Assembly: GCA_964620345.1 (NCBI GenBank)
Contig: CAZUHK010000001.1
Coordinates: forward strand, 1-64,000
Length of the DNA: 64,000 nucleotides
Source of the DNA: CAZUHK01 sp964620345
Lineage (GTDB): Bacteria; Planctomycetota; Phycisphaerae; Phycisphaerales; Zrk34
Direction of reading: 5' to 3'
Position 1 is the first letter of the stretch. Every line of letters starts with the position of its first letter. Below the pieces are notes generated by a model that was not told where the DNA came from, made no database searches, and saw only the letters and a program-made list of their open reading frames with translations. Shown here in pieces: positions 1 to 7,462 of the stretch. Both the position numbers and the translations under genes were made by a program.

Positions 1-7
1 GCTAGTC

Positions 8-1045
8 ATGGCCCAGCCGATCTCCATGCGAAAGGCGATCCGCGAATGGGGTTTGTACCTGTTCGTTCTGCCATCGCTGCTGATGATCGTGGTCTTCGCC
101 TACGCCCCCGCCGGCAGCGCCGCCTATCACGCCTTCTTCGAGTGGGAAGGCGGCGACTACAAACGCCTGGTCGGCCTGGACAACTTCCGCCGTGCGCTGA
201 CCGACACGGTCTTCTGGAACTCCTTTGTCACCGTCAGCATCCTGCTGGTGGCCAACTTCGTGAAGATGACCCCCGCGATCCTCATCGCCGTGCTCATCCA
301 TCGCCTGGGCAACGAACGCTGGCAGTACCTGTATCGCGTGATGGTTGTCCTGCCGATGATCGTGCCCGGGCTGGTGACGCTGTTTATCTGGAAGTTCTTT
401 TTCGATCCGAACCTGGGCATTCTCAACCGCGTGCTGGACATCACGGGGATCAGGGAACTGCTGGTCTGGTTCGACGGCCTGGTCGGCTGGGGGGTGTTCC
501 ACGCCGGCACGCCGATCGCCTGGCTGAACACGCCGGACCTCATCATCCCGTCGCTGATCATTTGGGGCTTCCCCTGGCTGGGTGCGGTCAGCGTACTGAT
601 CTTCCTGGCGGGCCTGCAGAACATCGACAAGCAGATCTACGAGGCCGCGGAACTGGACGGCGTCGGCTCGTGGGGCATGTTCACGCGCATCGAGCTGCCG
701 CTGATCATGACCCAGGTCCGGCTGAACCTGATCCTGATGTGCATCGGGACCCTGAAAGCGTGGGGCCTGGTGTTCATCCTGTTCGGCGACACGGGCGGGC
801 CGCAGGGCAAGCTGATGGTGGTGCTGATCATCATCTCCACGCTGCAACAGTTCGGCTTGCAGTTGCTGCTGCTGGACGTCAACGGCGGCCCCGAGCAGCG
901 CGGGCTGGTGCCGGGCCTGTGGATGTACAACCGCGCCTTCGCCGTGGGTGAGTTCGGCTATGCGTGCGCGCTGGGGATCGTCCTGTTCGCCTTCATTCTC
1001 GTGCTGACGCTGATCAACGAAAAGTTCGTGCGGGTGAGCAAATGA
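8..1045 (+). CDS. Sugar ABC transporter permease (MalF/UgpA type)
   Basis: Inner-membrane subunit of a carbohydrate importer of the CUT1 type, working with the next permease, a periplasmic binding protein and an ATPase that are not in the window. The 345-aa protein is rich in hydrophobic segments and carries the coupling-helix (EAA) loop of this family, EAAELDGVGSWGMFTRIELP, at about residues 216-235. It ends by overlapping the next gene by 4 bp (ATGA), so the two permeases are translationally coupled. The start lies 8 bases from the window edge and an upstream in-frame start cannot be excluded. The transported sugar cannot be told from the sequence. Confidence 0.88.
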   Translation: MAQPISMRKAIREWGLYLFVLPSLLMIVVFAYAPAGSAAYHAFFEWEGGDYKRLVGLDNFRRALTDTVFWNSFVTVSILLVANFVKMTPAILIAVLIHRLGNERWQYLYRVMVVLPMIVPGLVTLFIWKFFFDPNLGILNRVLDITGIRELLVWFDGLVGWGVFHAGTPIAWLNTPDLIIPSLIIWGFPWLGAVSVLIFLAGLQNIDKQIYEAAELDGVGSWGMFTRIELPLIMTQVRLNLILMCIGTLKAWGLVFILFGDTGGPQGKLMVVLIIISTLQQFGLQLLLLDVNGGPEQRGLVPGLWMYNRAFAVGEFGYACALGIVLFAFILVLTLINEKFVRVSK

Positions 1046-1935
1046 CCATCGCGACCCCATCCCCGCCCGACCCGACGCCGGTGCCGCTGCCGCCGCCGCA
1101 CCGCAAGCGCAAGCGGTGGGTTTGGGCCGACGGATTCAAGCACGGGGTGATCCTCGCCATCCTCGCGCTGGAGCTGTTCCCGCTGTACGTGATGCTGGAG
1201 GTGAGCTTCAAGACCAACGCCACGTTCGTCAAAAACCCCTGGCTGCCCGACAGCCCGGGCAACTGGCAATGGAGCAACTGGGCCTATGCGCTGGACCTGG
1301 TGTTGCCCTACGTGGCGAACACGGTGTTCGTCTCGGTGCTCAGCGTGATCGGCGGGCTGCTGCTCGCGATCATGGCCGCGTACTTCTTCGCCCGCTACCG
1401 CATGCCCGGCCACCGGCTGTTCTGGGGCGCGTTTCTGTTCTTGTTCCTGATGCCCACGGTGATCAACATCGTGCCGCTGTTTTCGCAGTTGGAACAGATG
1501 AACATGCTCAACTCGCTGTGGACGCTGGTGATCCTGGCGATCGCCGGGGGCCAGGCGTTTCAGATCTACATTCTGAAGAACTTCATCGCCGACATCCCGC
1601 GCGACCTGTTCGAGGCGGCGCAGGTCGATGGCGCCTCGCACTGGAAGCAGATCTGGCACGTGGTGATCCCGATGAGCATGCCGATCATCGGCACGCTGGC
1701 GCTGCTGCGGTTCCACGGGGTGTGGAACGAGTTCCTCATGCCGCTGGTGCTGCTGCGCGACCGGGAGCTGTTCACGCTGGGCGTGGGGCTGATTTACCTG
1801 CAGGCCGAATACACCAAGGATTGGGGACGCATCATGGCCGCCTATTCGGTGGCGTCCCTGCCGCTGATCGTGCTGTTCACCTTCACCATGCGCTGGTTCG
1901 TCCAGGGCTTCAGCTCCGGCGCGGTCAAGGGCTGA
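1042..1935 (+). CDS. Sugar ABC transporter permease (MalG/UgpE type)
   Basis: Second inner-membrane permease of the same importer, 297 aa from the ATG at 1042. An upstream in-frame codon at 964 lies inside the first permease; the ATG at 1042 is preferred because it gives the usual ATGA overlap and a short proline-rich cytoplasmic N-terminus before the first membrane segment. The coupling-helix loop is visible (EAAQVDGASHWKQIWHVVIP, about residues 191-210). It is convergent with pstB 61 bp downstream. Confidence 0.88.
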   Translation: MTIATPSPPDPTPVPLPPPHRKRKRWVWADGFKHGVILAILALELFPLYVMLEVSFKTNATFVKNPWLPDSPGNWQWSNWAYALDLVLPYVANTVFVSVLSVIGGLLLAIMAAYFFARYRMPGHRLFWGAFLFLFLMPTVINIVPLFSQLEQMNMLNSLWTLVILAIAGGQAFQIYILKNFIADIPRDLFEAAQVDGASHWKQIWHVVIPMSMPIIGTLALLRFHGVWNEFLMPLVLLRDRELFTLGVGLIYLQAEYTKDWGRIMAAYSVASLPLIVLFTFTMRWFVQGFSSGAVKG

Positions 1936-1996
1936 GCGGCGGCCAGGGCGTCGATCATCTCCGGCACGCCCGGGACGGGGGAAGCTCAGGCGGCGC

Positions 1997-2833
1997 TTAT
2001 CCCCGCTCGCCGCGCAGGTAGGCGGCGGTGATTGGGCTGCGGGGTGTTTCGAAGATCTGCCCGGCGGTGCCGGATTCGACGACCGTGCCCGCGCCGTCGT
2101 GGACCCAGAACATGGCCACGTCGTCGGCGATGCGGCGGGCCTGGGCGAGGTTGTGCGTGACGACCACCACGGTGTAGTTGCCACGCAGCGAGACGATCAG
2201 GTCTTCCACCACACCGCTGGCGATCGGGTCCAGCGCGCTGCACGGTTCGTCCATGAGCAACACCTTCGGGTCCAGCGTCAGGGCACGGGCGATGCACAGT
2301 CGCTGCTGTTGTCCGCCGGACAGGTCCGACGCCGGGGCGTTGAGCCGGTCCTTGACCTCTTCCCACAACCCCACGCGACGCAGCGCGCTTTGGGCCTGGG
2401 CATCGCGCTCGCTTCGACGGCGCAGGCCGTGCTGCTTGAGCGGGAAGGTCAGGTTCTTGCGGATCGACAGCGGCAGCGGATTGGGCTTCTGAAAGATCAT
2501 GCCCACCCGACGCCGCAGGGCGATCAGGTTCACCGTGCCGTTGGTGATGTCGGTCTGATTCAGTTCAACGCGCCCCGTCACGCGGCAGCCGGGCACGAGA
2601 TCGGTCATGCGGTTGAGGCATGTGAGCAACGTGCTCTTGCCGCAGCCCGAGGGGCCGATGATCGCCGTGATGCAGTTGCGATGGATCGCCAGATCGACCT
2701 GGCGCAGCGCGGGTTTCGGGCCGTAGCTCACGGCAAGATCATTCACGATCAGGCACGGCTCGCGGTTGGGGCAGCAGGGCTGGCGCCGGGCCGATGGACA
2801 TGGCGTGTCGGCGTGAGGCGATGTCGTGGTCAT
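1997..2833 (-). CDS. pstB: Phosphate ABC transporter ATP-binding protein PstB
   Basis: ATPase that drives phosphate import through PstC and PstA at the inner membrane. The 278-aa protein shows a Walker A motif (GPSGCGKST), the ABC signature LSGGQQQRLCIARAL and Walker B plus catalytic Glu (VLLMDEPCSALDP). The first 25 residues are a non-conserved lead. The ATG at 2833 overlaps the stop of pstA by 4 bp, which decides this start; the same frame is open much further upstream but only antisense or shadow to pstA. No phoU follows, since the next gene is convergent. Confidence 0.93.
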   Translation of the reverse strand: MTTTSPHADTPCPSARRQPCCPNREPCLIVNDLAVSYGPKPALRQVDLAIHRNCITAIIGPSGCGKSTLLTCLNRMTDLVPGCRVTGRVELNQTDITNGTVNLIALRRRVGMIFQKPNPLPLSIRKNLTFPLKQHGLRRRSERDAQAQSALRRVGLWEEVKDRLNAPASDLSGGQQQRLCIARALTLDPKVLLMDEPCSALDPIASGVVEDLIVSLRGNYTVVVVTHNLAQARRIADDVAMFWVHDGAGTVVESGTAGQIFETPRSPITAAYLRGERG

Positions 2834-3708
2834 CGTGCGATCCTTCCGCCCAGCCATCGGTCGGCGATCCAGAACGTCAGCATGTTGATCGCGATCAGCA
2901 GGCCCAGCAACACCAGCGCCGCGGCGTAAGCGCGGTCCTCGCCGCCGGGCACGTTCATGGCCAGGTCGTAGATGTGGATCGACAGCGACCGGCCGGAGTC
3001 CAGCAGCGACTCGGGCATCCGGTCCACGTAGCCGCTGGTGAACAGCAGCGCCGCGGTCTCGGCCAGCGCGCGGCTGGTGCTCAGCACCAGCCCGACGATC
3101 AGCCCGGGCGTTGCCGCGGGCAGCAGGATCCGCCGGAGCATCGCTCCGCGGCTGAGGCCCAGCGCCGCACCGGCCCGGCGGTAGTCGTCGGGCACGGCGA
3201 GCAAACCTTCTTCGGCCGAGCGGATCAGCAGCGGCAGCACCATGCACGCCAGCGTCAACCCGCCGGAGAGAATCGAAAACCCCATGCCCAGATAGATGCT
3301 GAACAAGGCGTTGCCGAACAGGCCGAAAACGATCGACGGCACCCCGGCCAGCACGTCGAGCGACCGGCGGATCGATCGGCCCAGCCAGCCGCCGCCGCGG
3401 ACGAACTCGGCCAGAAGGATCGCCGTGGCCAGCCCGATCGGCACGGCCACCGCCAGGCAGACGACCAGGATCAGCAGCGTCGAAACGAGAATCGGTCCGA
3501 TCCCCCCGGCCCGGCCCGCATCGCGCGGCGGCGCGGTGAGCAACCGCCACGACACATGGCCCAGGCCGTGGCGGACAAGATCAGCCACGATCCACAGGAA
3601 CACGCCCACGACGAGCAGGGCGATCGCCCACACCACCACCGCCAGCACGCGATCCGGCCAGCCGCCGGTCGGCTGCGGCCACCGCGATGTGCCCGGCGCA
3701 TCAGTCAC
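2830..3708 (-). CDS. pstA: Phosphate ABC transporter permease PstA
   Basis: Inner-membrane permease of the high-affinity phosphate importer, 292 aa. It has several membrane segments and the PstA-typical stretch GIGPILVSTLLILVVCLAVA followed by VPIGLATAILLAEF. The start is a GTG at 3708, giving an 8-bp overlap with the end of pstC. Membership of the contiguous pstS-hydroxylase-pstC-pstA-pstB series supports the assignment. Confidence 0.92.
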   Translation of the reverse strand: MTDAPGTSRWPQPTGGWPDRVLAVVVWAIALLVVGVFLWIVADLVRHGLGHVSWRLLTAPPRDAGRAGGIGPILVSTLLILVVCLAVAVPIGLATAILLAEFVRGGGWLGRSIRRSLDVLAGVPSIVFGLFGNALFSIYLGMGFSILSGGLTLACMVLPLLIRSAEEGLLAVPDDYRRAGAALGLSRGAMLRRILLPAATPGLIVGLVLSTSRALAETAALLFTSGYVDRMPESLLDSGRSLSIHIYDLAMNVPGGEDRAYAAALVLLGLLIAINMLTFWIADRWLGGRIAR

Positions 3709-4591
3709 GCGACCGGCTCCTTCCCGTCCACTCGGTCAGCCCGACGAGCACGACGATCATGGCCATCAGCATCAGCCCGCTGACGAACAGGGCCGAGCGG
3801 TGATGGTCCATCGCGTAGCCGATCTCCAGCGCGATATTGGCCGTCATCGTGCGGATGGGGTCGAAGACGCTGCGCGGCGCCTGCACGACATTCCCGGCGA
3901 TCATGAGCACGGCCATGGTTTCGCCGATCGCCCGGCCGGTGGCCAGCAGCACGGCGGTGGCGATGCCGCCGCGCGCCGCGGGCAGCGCCGCGCCGAAGAC
4001 GACCCCGATCCGCGAAAACCCCATCGCATGGGCCGCCTGCAGATGCGCCGCCGGCACGCCGCGCAGCGCCGCTTCGCTGAGCAGCGCCACCGTGGGCAGG
4101 ATCATGATCGAGAGAATCACGATCGCCGCGAGCAGACTCTGCCCCGGCGGTTGCAGCTTCGCGACCAGCGGCGCCAGCACGACCAGGCCCCAGAAGCCGT
4201 ACACGACCGAGGGGATGCCCGCGAGCAATTCGAGCACCCGACGATGGACCCGACCCATCCGACGCGGCGCGTAGAAGCGAATGAACAAGGCACAGGCGAT
4301 GCCCAGCGGCGCGGCGATGGCGATCGCGCCGGCGGTGACCAGCAACGTGCCGACGAGCATGGGCGTGAGGTTGAATCGTCCCTGCTCCGCACCACCGGCC
4401 GGATGCCACGATGGATCGCCCAGGAACCGGGCCAGCCCCACGGTGCGCAGGGCCGGCAACGAGCCGATGACCAGGAACGCAACGATCAGCACGACGATCG
4501 CACCAGCGATCACGCCCGCGAGGCGCAGGATGGTGACAAGCCAGAAATCCCTCCCGCCATGCCGACCGGATACGAGATCAGGCCCAGTCAT
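3701..4591 (-). CDS. pstC: Phosphate ABC transporter permease PstC
   Basis: Partner permease of PstA, 296 aa from the ATG at 4591. That ATG overlaps the stop of the upstream hydroxylase-like gene by 4 bp (ATGA), so it is preferred over an in-frame start at 4657 lying within that gene. Typical PstC content includes FNLTPMLVGTLLVTAGAIAI, ELLAGIPSVVYGFWGLVVL, and GRAIGETMAVLMIAGN near the C-terminal third. It acts in the inner membrane with PstA, PstB and the PstS lipoprotein encoded upstream. Confidence 0.92.
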   Translation of the reverse strand: MTGPDLVSGRHGGRDFWLVTILRLAGVIAGAIVVLIVAFLVIGSLPALRTVGLARFLGDPSWHPAGGAEQGRFNLTPMLVGTLLVTAGAIAIAAPLGIACALFIRFYAPRRMGRVHRRVLELLAGIPSVVYGFWGLVVLAPLVAKLQPPGQSLLAAIVILSIMILPTVALLSEAALRGVPAAHLQAAHAMGFSRIGVVFGAALPAARGGIATAVLLATGRAIGETMAVLMIAGNVVQAPRSVFDPIRTMTANIALEIGYAMDHHRSALFVSGLMLMAMIVVLVGLTEWTGRSRSRD

Positions 4592-5424
4592 TGGCGTGGC
4601 CTCTCTGAAGACTTGCTCCGAGAGGAATGCTTGAACGGCGCCACAAGCATTTCCCACAGCGTCCGCCAGAGCCGACCGCCTTCGTCATCGTGCAGGCCGA
4701 GCTCGATGGTTTCCGGTCGATCGCGCAAGCGAAAGGTGCGAAAACAGCGGTCCCAGATCGACAGCACGCTGGCGTAGTTCGAGTCGGTCTCCGGCTGCTC
4801 GCGTGAATGATGCACCCAGTGCATGCGGGGCGTGACGATCACCAACCGAAGCCAGCGATCCGCCCGGGCCGGCAGTCGCACGTTGCTGTGGTGAAACAGA
4901 ATGACCGGCAGCAGGACGGTTTCATAGACCAGCAACTGAGCCATGGTCATGCCCAGCAGCGGCAACACCAGCAGCCGGGCGAGGAACGAAAAAGCGATCT
5001 CCCCGGTGTGGAAACGGAAGGCGGAGGTCGCGTCCATCTCCCGGTCGCTGTGATGAACCGCATGGAACCGCCACAGCAGCGGCACGCGATGATTCAGCCG
5101 ATGCCATAGATACATCCACGCATCGAACACGATCAGCACGACGATCCAGTTCACCCAAGCCGGCGCCGACATCCAATGCCCGACGCCGAACGCTTGCTGA
5201 GCCGACCACTGCGTGACCAGCAGCATCATCGACGCGAACGGCACGGCGACAACCAGCGTGTTCAACACCGCCAGCGCCAGGTTGCGCAGCCCGTGCCTGG
5301 CCCGGTCCCGTCGCTCCAGGTACATCGGTGCAACCGATTCGAGCACCCACAGCACGACCAGCAGCACCGTCGCCGCAAGCGGTTTGGAAATCGAAAGCCA
5401 ATCGATGGATTCCAGATAACTCAT
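4588..5424 (-). CDS. Sterol desaturase / fatty acid hydroxylase superfamily membrane protein
   Basis: Di-iron membrane oxygenase of the fatty acid hydroxylase superfamily, 278 aa, with several N-terminal membrane segments. The histidine boxes that bind the two irons are visible: HRLNH, HAVHHS, FHHSNV and HWVHHS, at about residues 88-205. It lies between pstS (3 bp upstream) and pstC (4-bp overlap), so it should be co-expressed with phosphate import. The substrate is unknown. Members of this superfamily include the ornithine-lipid hydroxylase OlsE, which makes a role in phosphate-free membrane lipids a reasonable guess, but that is inference from position only. Confidence 0.82.
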   Translation of the reverse strand: MSYLESIDWLSISKPLAATVLLVVLWVLESVAPMYLERRDRARHGLRNLALAVLNTLVVAVPFASMMLLVTQWSAQQAFGVGHWMSAPAWVNWIVVLIVFDAWMYLWHRLNHRVPLLWRFHAVHHSDREMDATSAFRFHTGEIAFSFLARLLVLPLLGMTMAQLLVYETVLLPVILFHHSNVRLPARADRWLRLVIVTPRMHWVHHSREQPETDSNYASVLSIWDRCFRTFRLRDRPETIELGLHDDEGGRLWRTLWEMLVAPFKHSSRSKSSERPRQ

Positions 5425-5427
5425 GAT

Positions 5428-6354
5428 CTATCGCCGTTGCTTGGCAAGACGCTGCGGTTGAACAGGAACAAAGGACTGGGCCTCGACCAGATCGTTCACC
5501 GCCGACGACCCGGCGTAATCAATAAACGCCTCGGCCAACGGCGAGCGTTCACCATGGGTCACCAGGTTCAGCGGGCGCGACATCGCAAATAAGCCGTCGC
5601 GGACGTTGGCGGCCGTCGGATCAACGCCGTCGGTCGGCAGCAGCCGAATCGGCACACCCCGGCCGATCTCATGGTCGGCGGTTCCGATCGAGACATAACC
5701 GATCGCGTTGACATCGCCGGCCACCGTGCGAATGCCCTGCTGATTGTCGCCGACGACGACGCTGGGCTTGACCTCCGCGCTGGCCAGGCCGAAGTGCTTG
5801 AGGAACACATCGAGGGTCGCCCGCCCGTCGGCCTTGCTGACCACGGTGATCGGGGCAACGACGCCGCCGACCTGCGACCAGTTGGTGAACCGGCCGGTGT
5901 AGATCGCAATCACCTGCTCATCCGTCAGCGACTGTGCCGGGTTGTCGCGGTGCAGAATCATCCCCACGCCGTCCCTCGCGATGGTGTGGGCGGCCAGGTC
6001 GGTTTCCTGCGGTTTGAGGGCGCGTGAGGTCATGCCGATGTCGGCCGCGCCGCGCCTGACGTCGGCGATGCCGCGCGATGAGCCGCCGGCCTGCACGTCG
6101 ACGCGCACGCCGGGGTGGCGTTGCTCGAACCGCTTGGCGATCTCGCCGGCCAGCGGCGCGACGGTGCTCGAACCGGTCAGGACGAGTTGGCCCCGCAGGC
6201 CGCCGTCGGGCGCTTGGGCGGCCGATTCCCGCTCGCCGCAGCCGGGAAGCATCAACAGCGCGGCGGTCAGTGAAATGGCTGTGATGACGCAGCCCGCTCG
6301 CCGGGGACAGATTCGCCACGCGATGCGCTGTTTTGTTCGATGCGTTGTCCGCAT
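5428..6354 (-). CDS. pstS: Phosphate-binding lipoprotein PstS
   Basis: Periplasmic phosphate-binding component of the importer, 308 aa. An N-terminal signal ends in a lipobox (LLMLPGC, Cys about residue 39), so it should be membrane-anchored. The binding-protein core has the PstS/PBP-like phosphate contacts GSSTVAPLAGEIAKRFEQ and GGSSRGIADVRRGAADIG, and later TNWSQVGG and GYVSIG. It heads the pst part of the operon; no strong ribosome binding site is seen before the ATG, consistent with read-through from the upstream rhodanese and arsR genes. Confidence 0.9.
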   Translation of the reverse strand: MRTTHRTKQRIAWRICPRRAGCVITAISLTAALLMLPGCGERESAAQAPDGGLRGQLVLTGSSTVAPLAGEIAKRFEQRHPGVRVDVQAGGSSRGIADVRRGAADIGMTSRALKPQETDLAAHTIARDGVGMILHRDNPAQSLTDEQVIAIYTGRFTNWSQVGGVVAPITVVSKADGRATLDVFLKHFGLASAEVKPSVVVGDNQQGIRTVAGDVNAIGYVSIGTADHEIGRGVPIRLLPTDGVDPTAANVRDGLFAMSRPLNLVTHGERSPLAEAFIDYAGSSAVNDLVEAQSFVPVQPQRLAKQRR

Positions 6355-6395
6355 GGTTTTGGTATCCGTTCTGGACTACCCCGGCGGGTGAATCG

Positions 6396-6971
6396 TCAGT
6401 CCATCGGGGCACGCAGGTCCGCGCGAAGCCACTGAGACCATTCGTCATCGTAGCCGTGCACGCGCGGCCCGCCGTCGAGCGGTCGGCCTTCGTTGGCCCA
6501 CTGAAAGATGCCGCCTTTGAGGTTGAATATTGGCCGCTCCCCTTCGGCCTGCCGCATCACGCGCTCGGCGGCCAAACCGGACCGATAGCCGATGCTGCAG
6601 TAGAAAACCACGGGCCGACCGGCACCGGCGTGTTCGAGTATCTCGGCCGGCGGCGGGCCGTCTTTGAAGTCCGCCCAAAGCACGGCCCCGGGCAGATGAC
6701 TGACCCGATACTCCCGCGCGGATCGGGTATCGACGAGCAACACGTCAGCCGATTCGTCCGCTTCGATCATCGCCACCAATTGCGATTGGCTCAGCACCGG
6801 GGCGTCGTACGCTTCGACCGCCCATTGGGCCTTGGCGTCGAACGCCGCCGACTGATCCGCCGCGTCGCGGTTCGAGCAGCCGCTCAACAACGCAACCGCT
6901 CCCATCATCAGCGCGATGGCGACACGCTTGGCGCGGGGCAGGCCTGATTCGGCGATTCCATTGATACGCAT
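6396..6971 (-). CDS. Rhodanese-like domain lipoprotein
   Basis: Exported single-domain rhodanese, 191 aa. The signal peptide ends in a lipobox (VALLSGC, Cys about residue 32). The rhodanese fold is visible from about residue 75 (VLLVDTRSAREYRVSHLPGA) to the active-site loop with catalytic cysteine, YCSIGYRS, near residue 124, and the C-terminal NLKGGIFQWANEGRPL. It may transfer sulfur or act on thiols in the periplasm. It sits 12 bp after arsR and upstream of pstS, so it probably belongs to the arsenic/phosphate operon, but its substrate is not evident. Confidence 0.85.
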   Translation of the reverse strand: MRINGIAESGLPRAKRVAIALMMGAVALLSGCSNRDAADQSAAFDAKAQWAVEAYDAPVLSQSQLVAMIEADESADVLLVDTRSAREYRVSHLPGAVLWADFKDGPPPAEILEHAGAGRPVVFYCSIGYRSGLAAERVMRQAEGERPIFNLKGGIFQWANEGRPLDGGPRVHGYDDEWSQWLRADLRAPMD

Positions 6972-6983
6972 CCCACTGCCCTT

Positions 6984-7328
6984 TCAATCTTCTCGATGAA
7001 CACCACTGAACCGCAACTGACAGCAGCCCAGGTCGATGCTGTCGGCGGACGTGCGGGCATGAAGGTCCGATGCCAGCCGATACCGCACCGCCTTGCCATC
7101 GCGCTCGGCCACGACCAGGCCCGCGTCGCGCATGACGCGCAGGTGATGCGAGAGCAAGCTCTGATCGATCCGAAGCATGTCGTTGAGCTCGCCCACGCGT
7201 CGGGGGTGGTCCAGCAGCAGGCGCACCACGCCCAGCCGCGTCGAATCAGACAACACGCGAAGAATCTGCGCGCACGGGTCGGCGCTCTGCGGGGCGCGGG
7301 CGGGGCGGCGGGTGCGGGGCGTTTGCAT
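6984..7328 (-). CDS. arsR: ArsR-family winged-helix repressor
   Basis: Predicted arsenite-responsive or metal-responsive repressor, 114 aa. Winged-helix core: DSTRLGVVRLLLDHPRRVGE, then the recognition-helix segment RIDQSLLSHHLRVMRDAGL and the wing ERDGKAVRYRLA. A Cys pair (DLGCCQLRF) near the C-terminus could bind arsenite, but differs from the classic ELCVCDL site. The start is placed at the ATG at 7328, not the ATG at 7358, because a perfect inverted repeat at 7343-7358 that looks like its operator would otherwise lie inside the gene. Confidence 0.82.
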   Translation of the reverse strand: MQTPRTRRPARAPQSADPCAQILRVLSDSTRLGVVRLLLDHPRRVGELNDMLRIDQSLLSHHLRVMRDAGLVVAERDGKAVRYRLASDLHARTSADSIDLGCCQLRFSGVHRED

Positions 7329-7342
7329 GTTGGGGCCTTCAT

Positions 7343-7358
7343 ATGAACGGGCGTTCAT
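7343..7358 (-). promoter_or_regulatory. Candidate ArsR operator
   Basis: Perfect 7-bp inverted repeat with a 2-bp centre (ATGAACG-GG-CGTTCAT) 15 bp upstream of the preferred arsR start. ArsR-family dimers bind such palindromes next to their own genes, so autoregulation is likely. The location is seen directly; the function is inferred. Confidence 0.6.
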
Positions 7359-7373
7359 TCATCCGGTCAAAGT

Positions 7374-7440
7374 GAACCCACGGCCGGGGGGGGGAGCCGT
7401 GGGTTCGGGTTGAACCCGCGGTTGGGGAAGCCGCGGGTTC
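7374..7440. repeat. Tandem pair of hairpins between arsM and arsR
   Basis: Two adjacent perfect inverted repeats with related arms: GAACCCACGGC at 7374-7384 pairing with 7396-7406 (11 bp), and GAACCCGCGG at 7412-7421 pairing with 7431-7440 (10 bp). Loops are G-rich. No T-run follows on either strand, so they are not classic intrinsic terminators; they may slow or process the arsM-arsR transcript or be a small repeat element. Confidence 0.7.
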
Positions 7441-7462
7441 GGTCGGGAAACGGGCAAGTGAG

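Noticed and set aside
2..1060. 352-codon minus-strand frame opposite the first permease
   Set aside because: Antisense to a clear ABC permease; His/Asp/Gln-rich shadow of hydrophobic codons.
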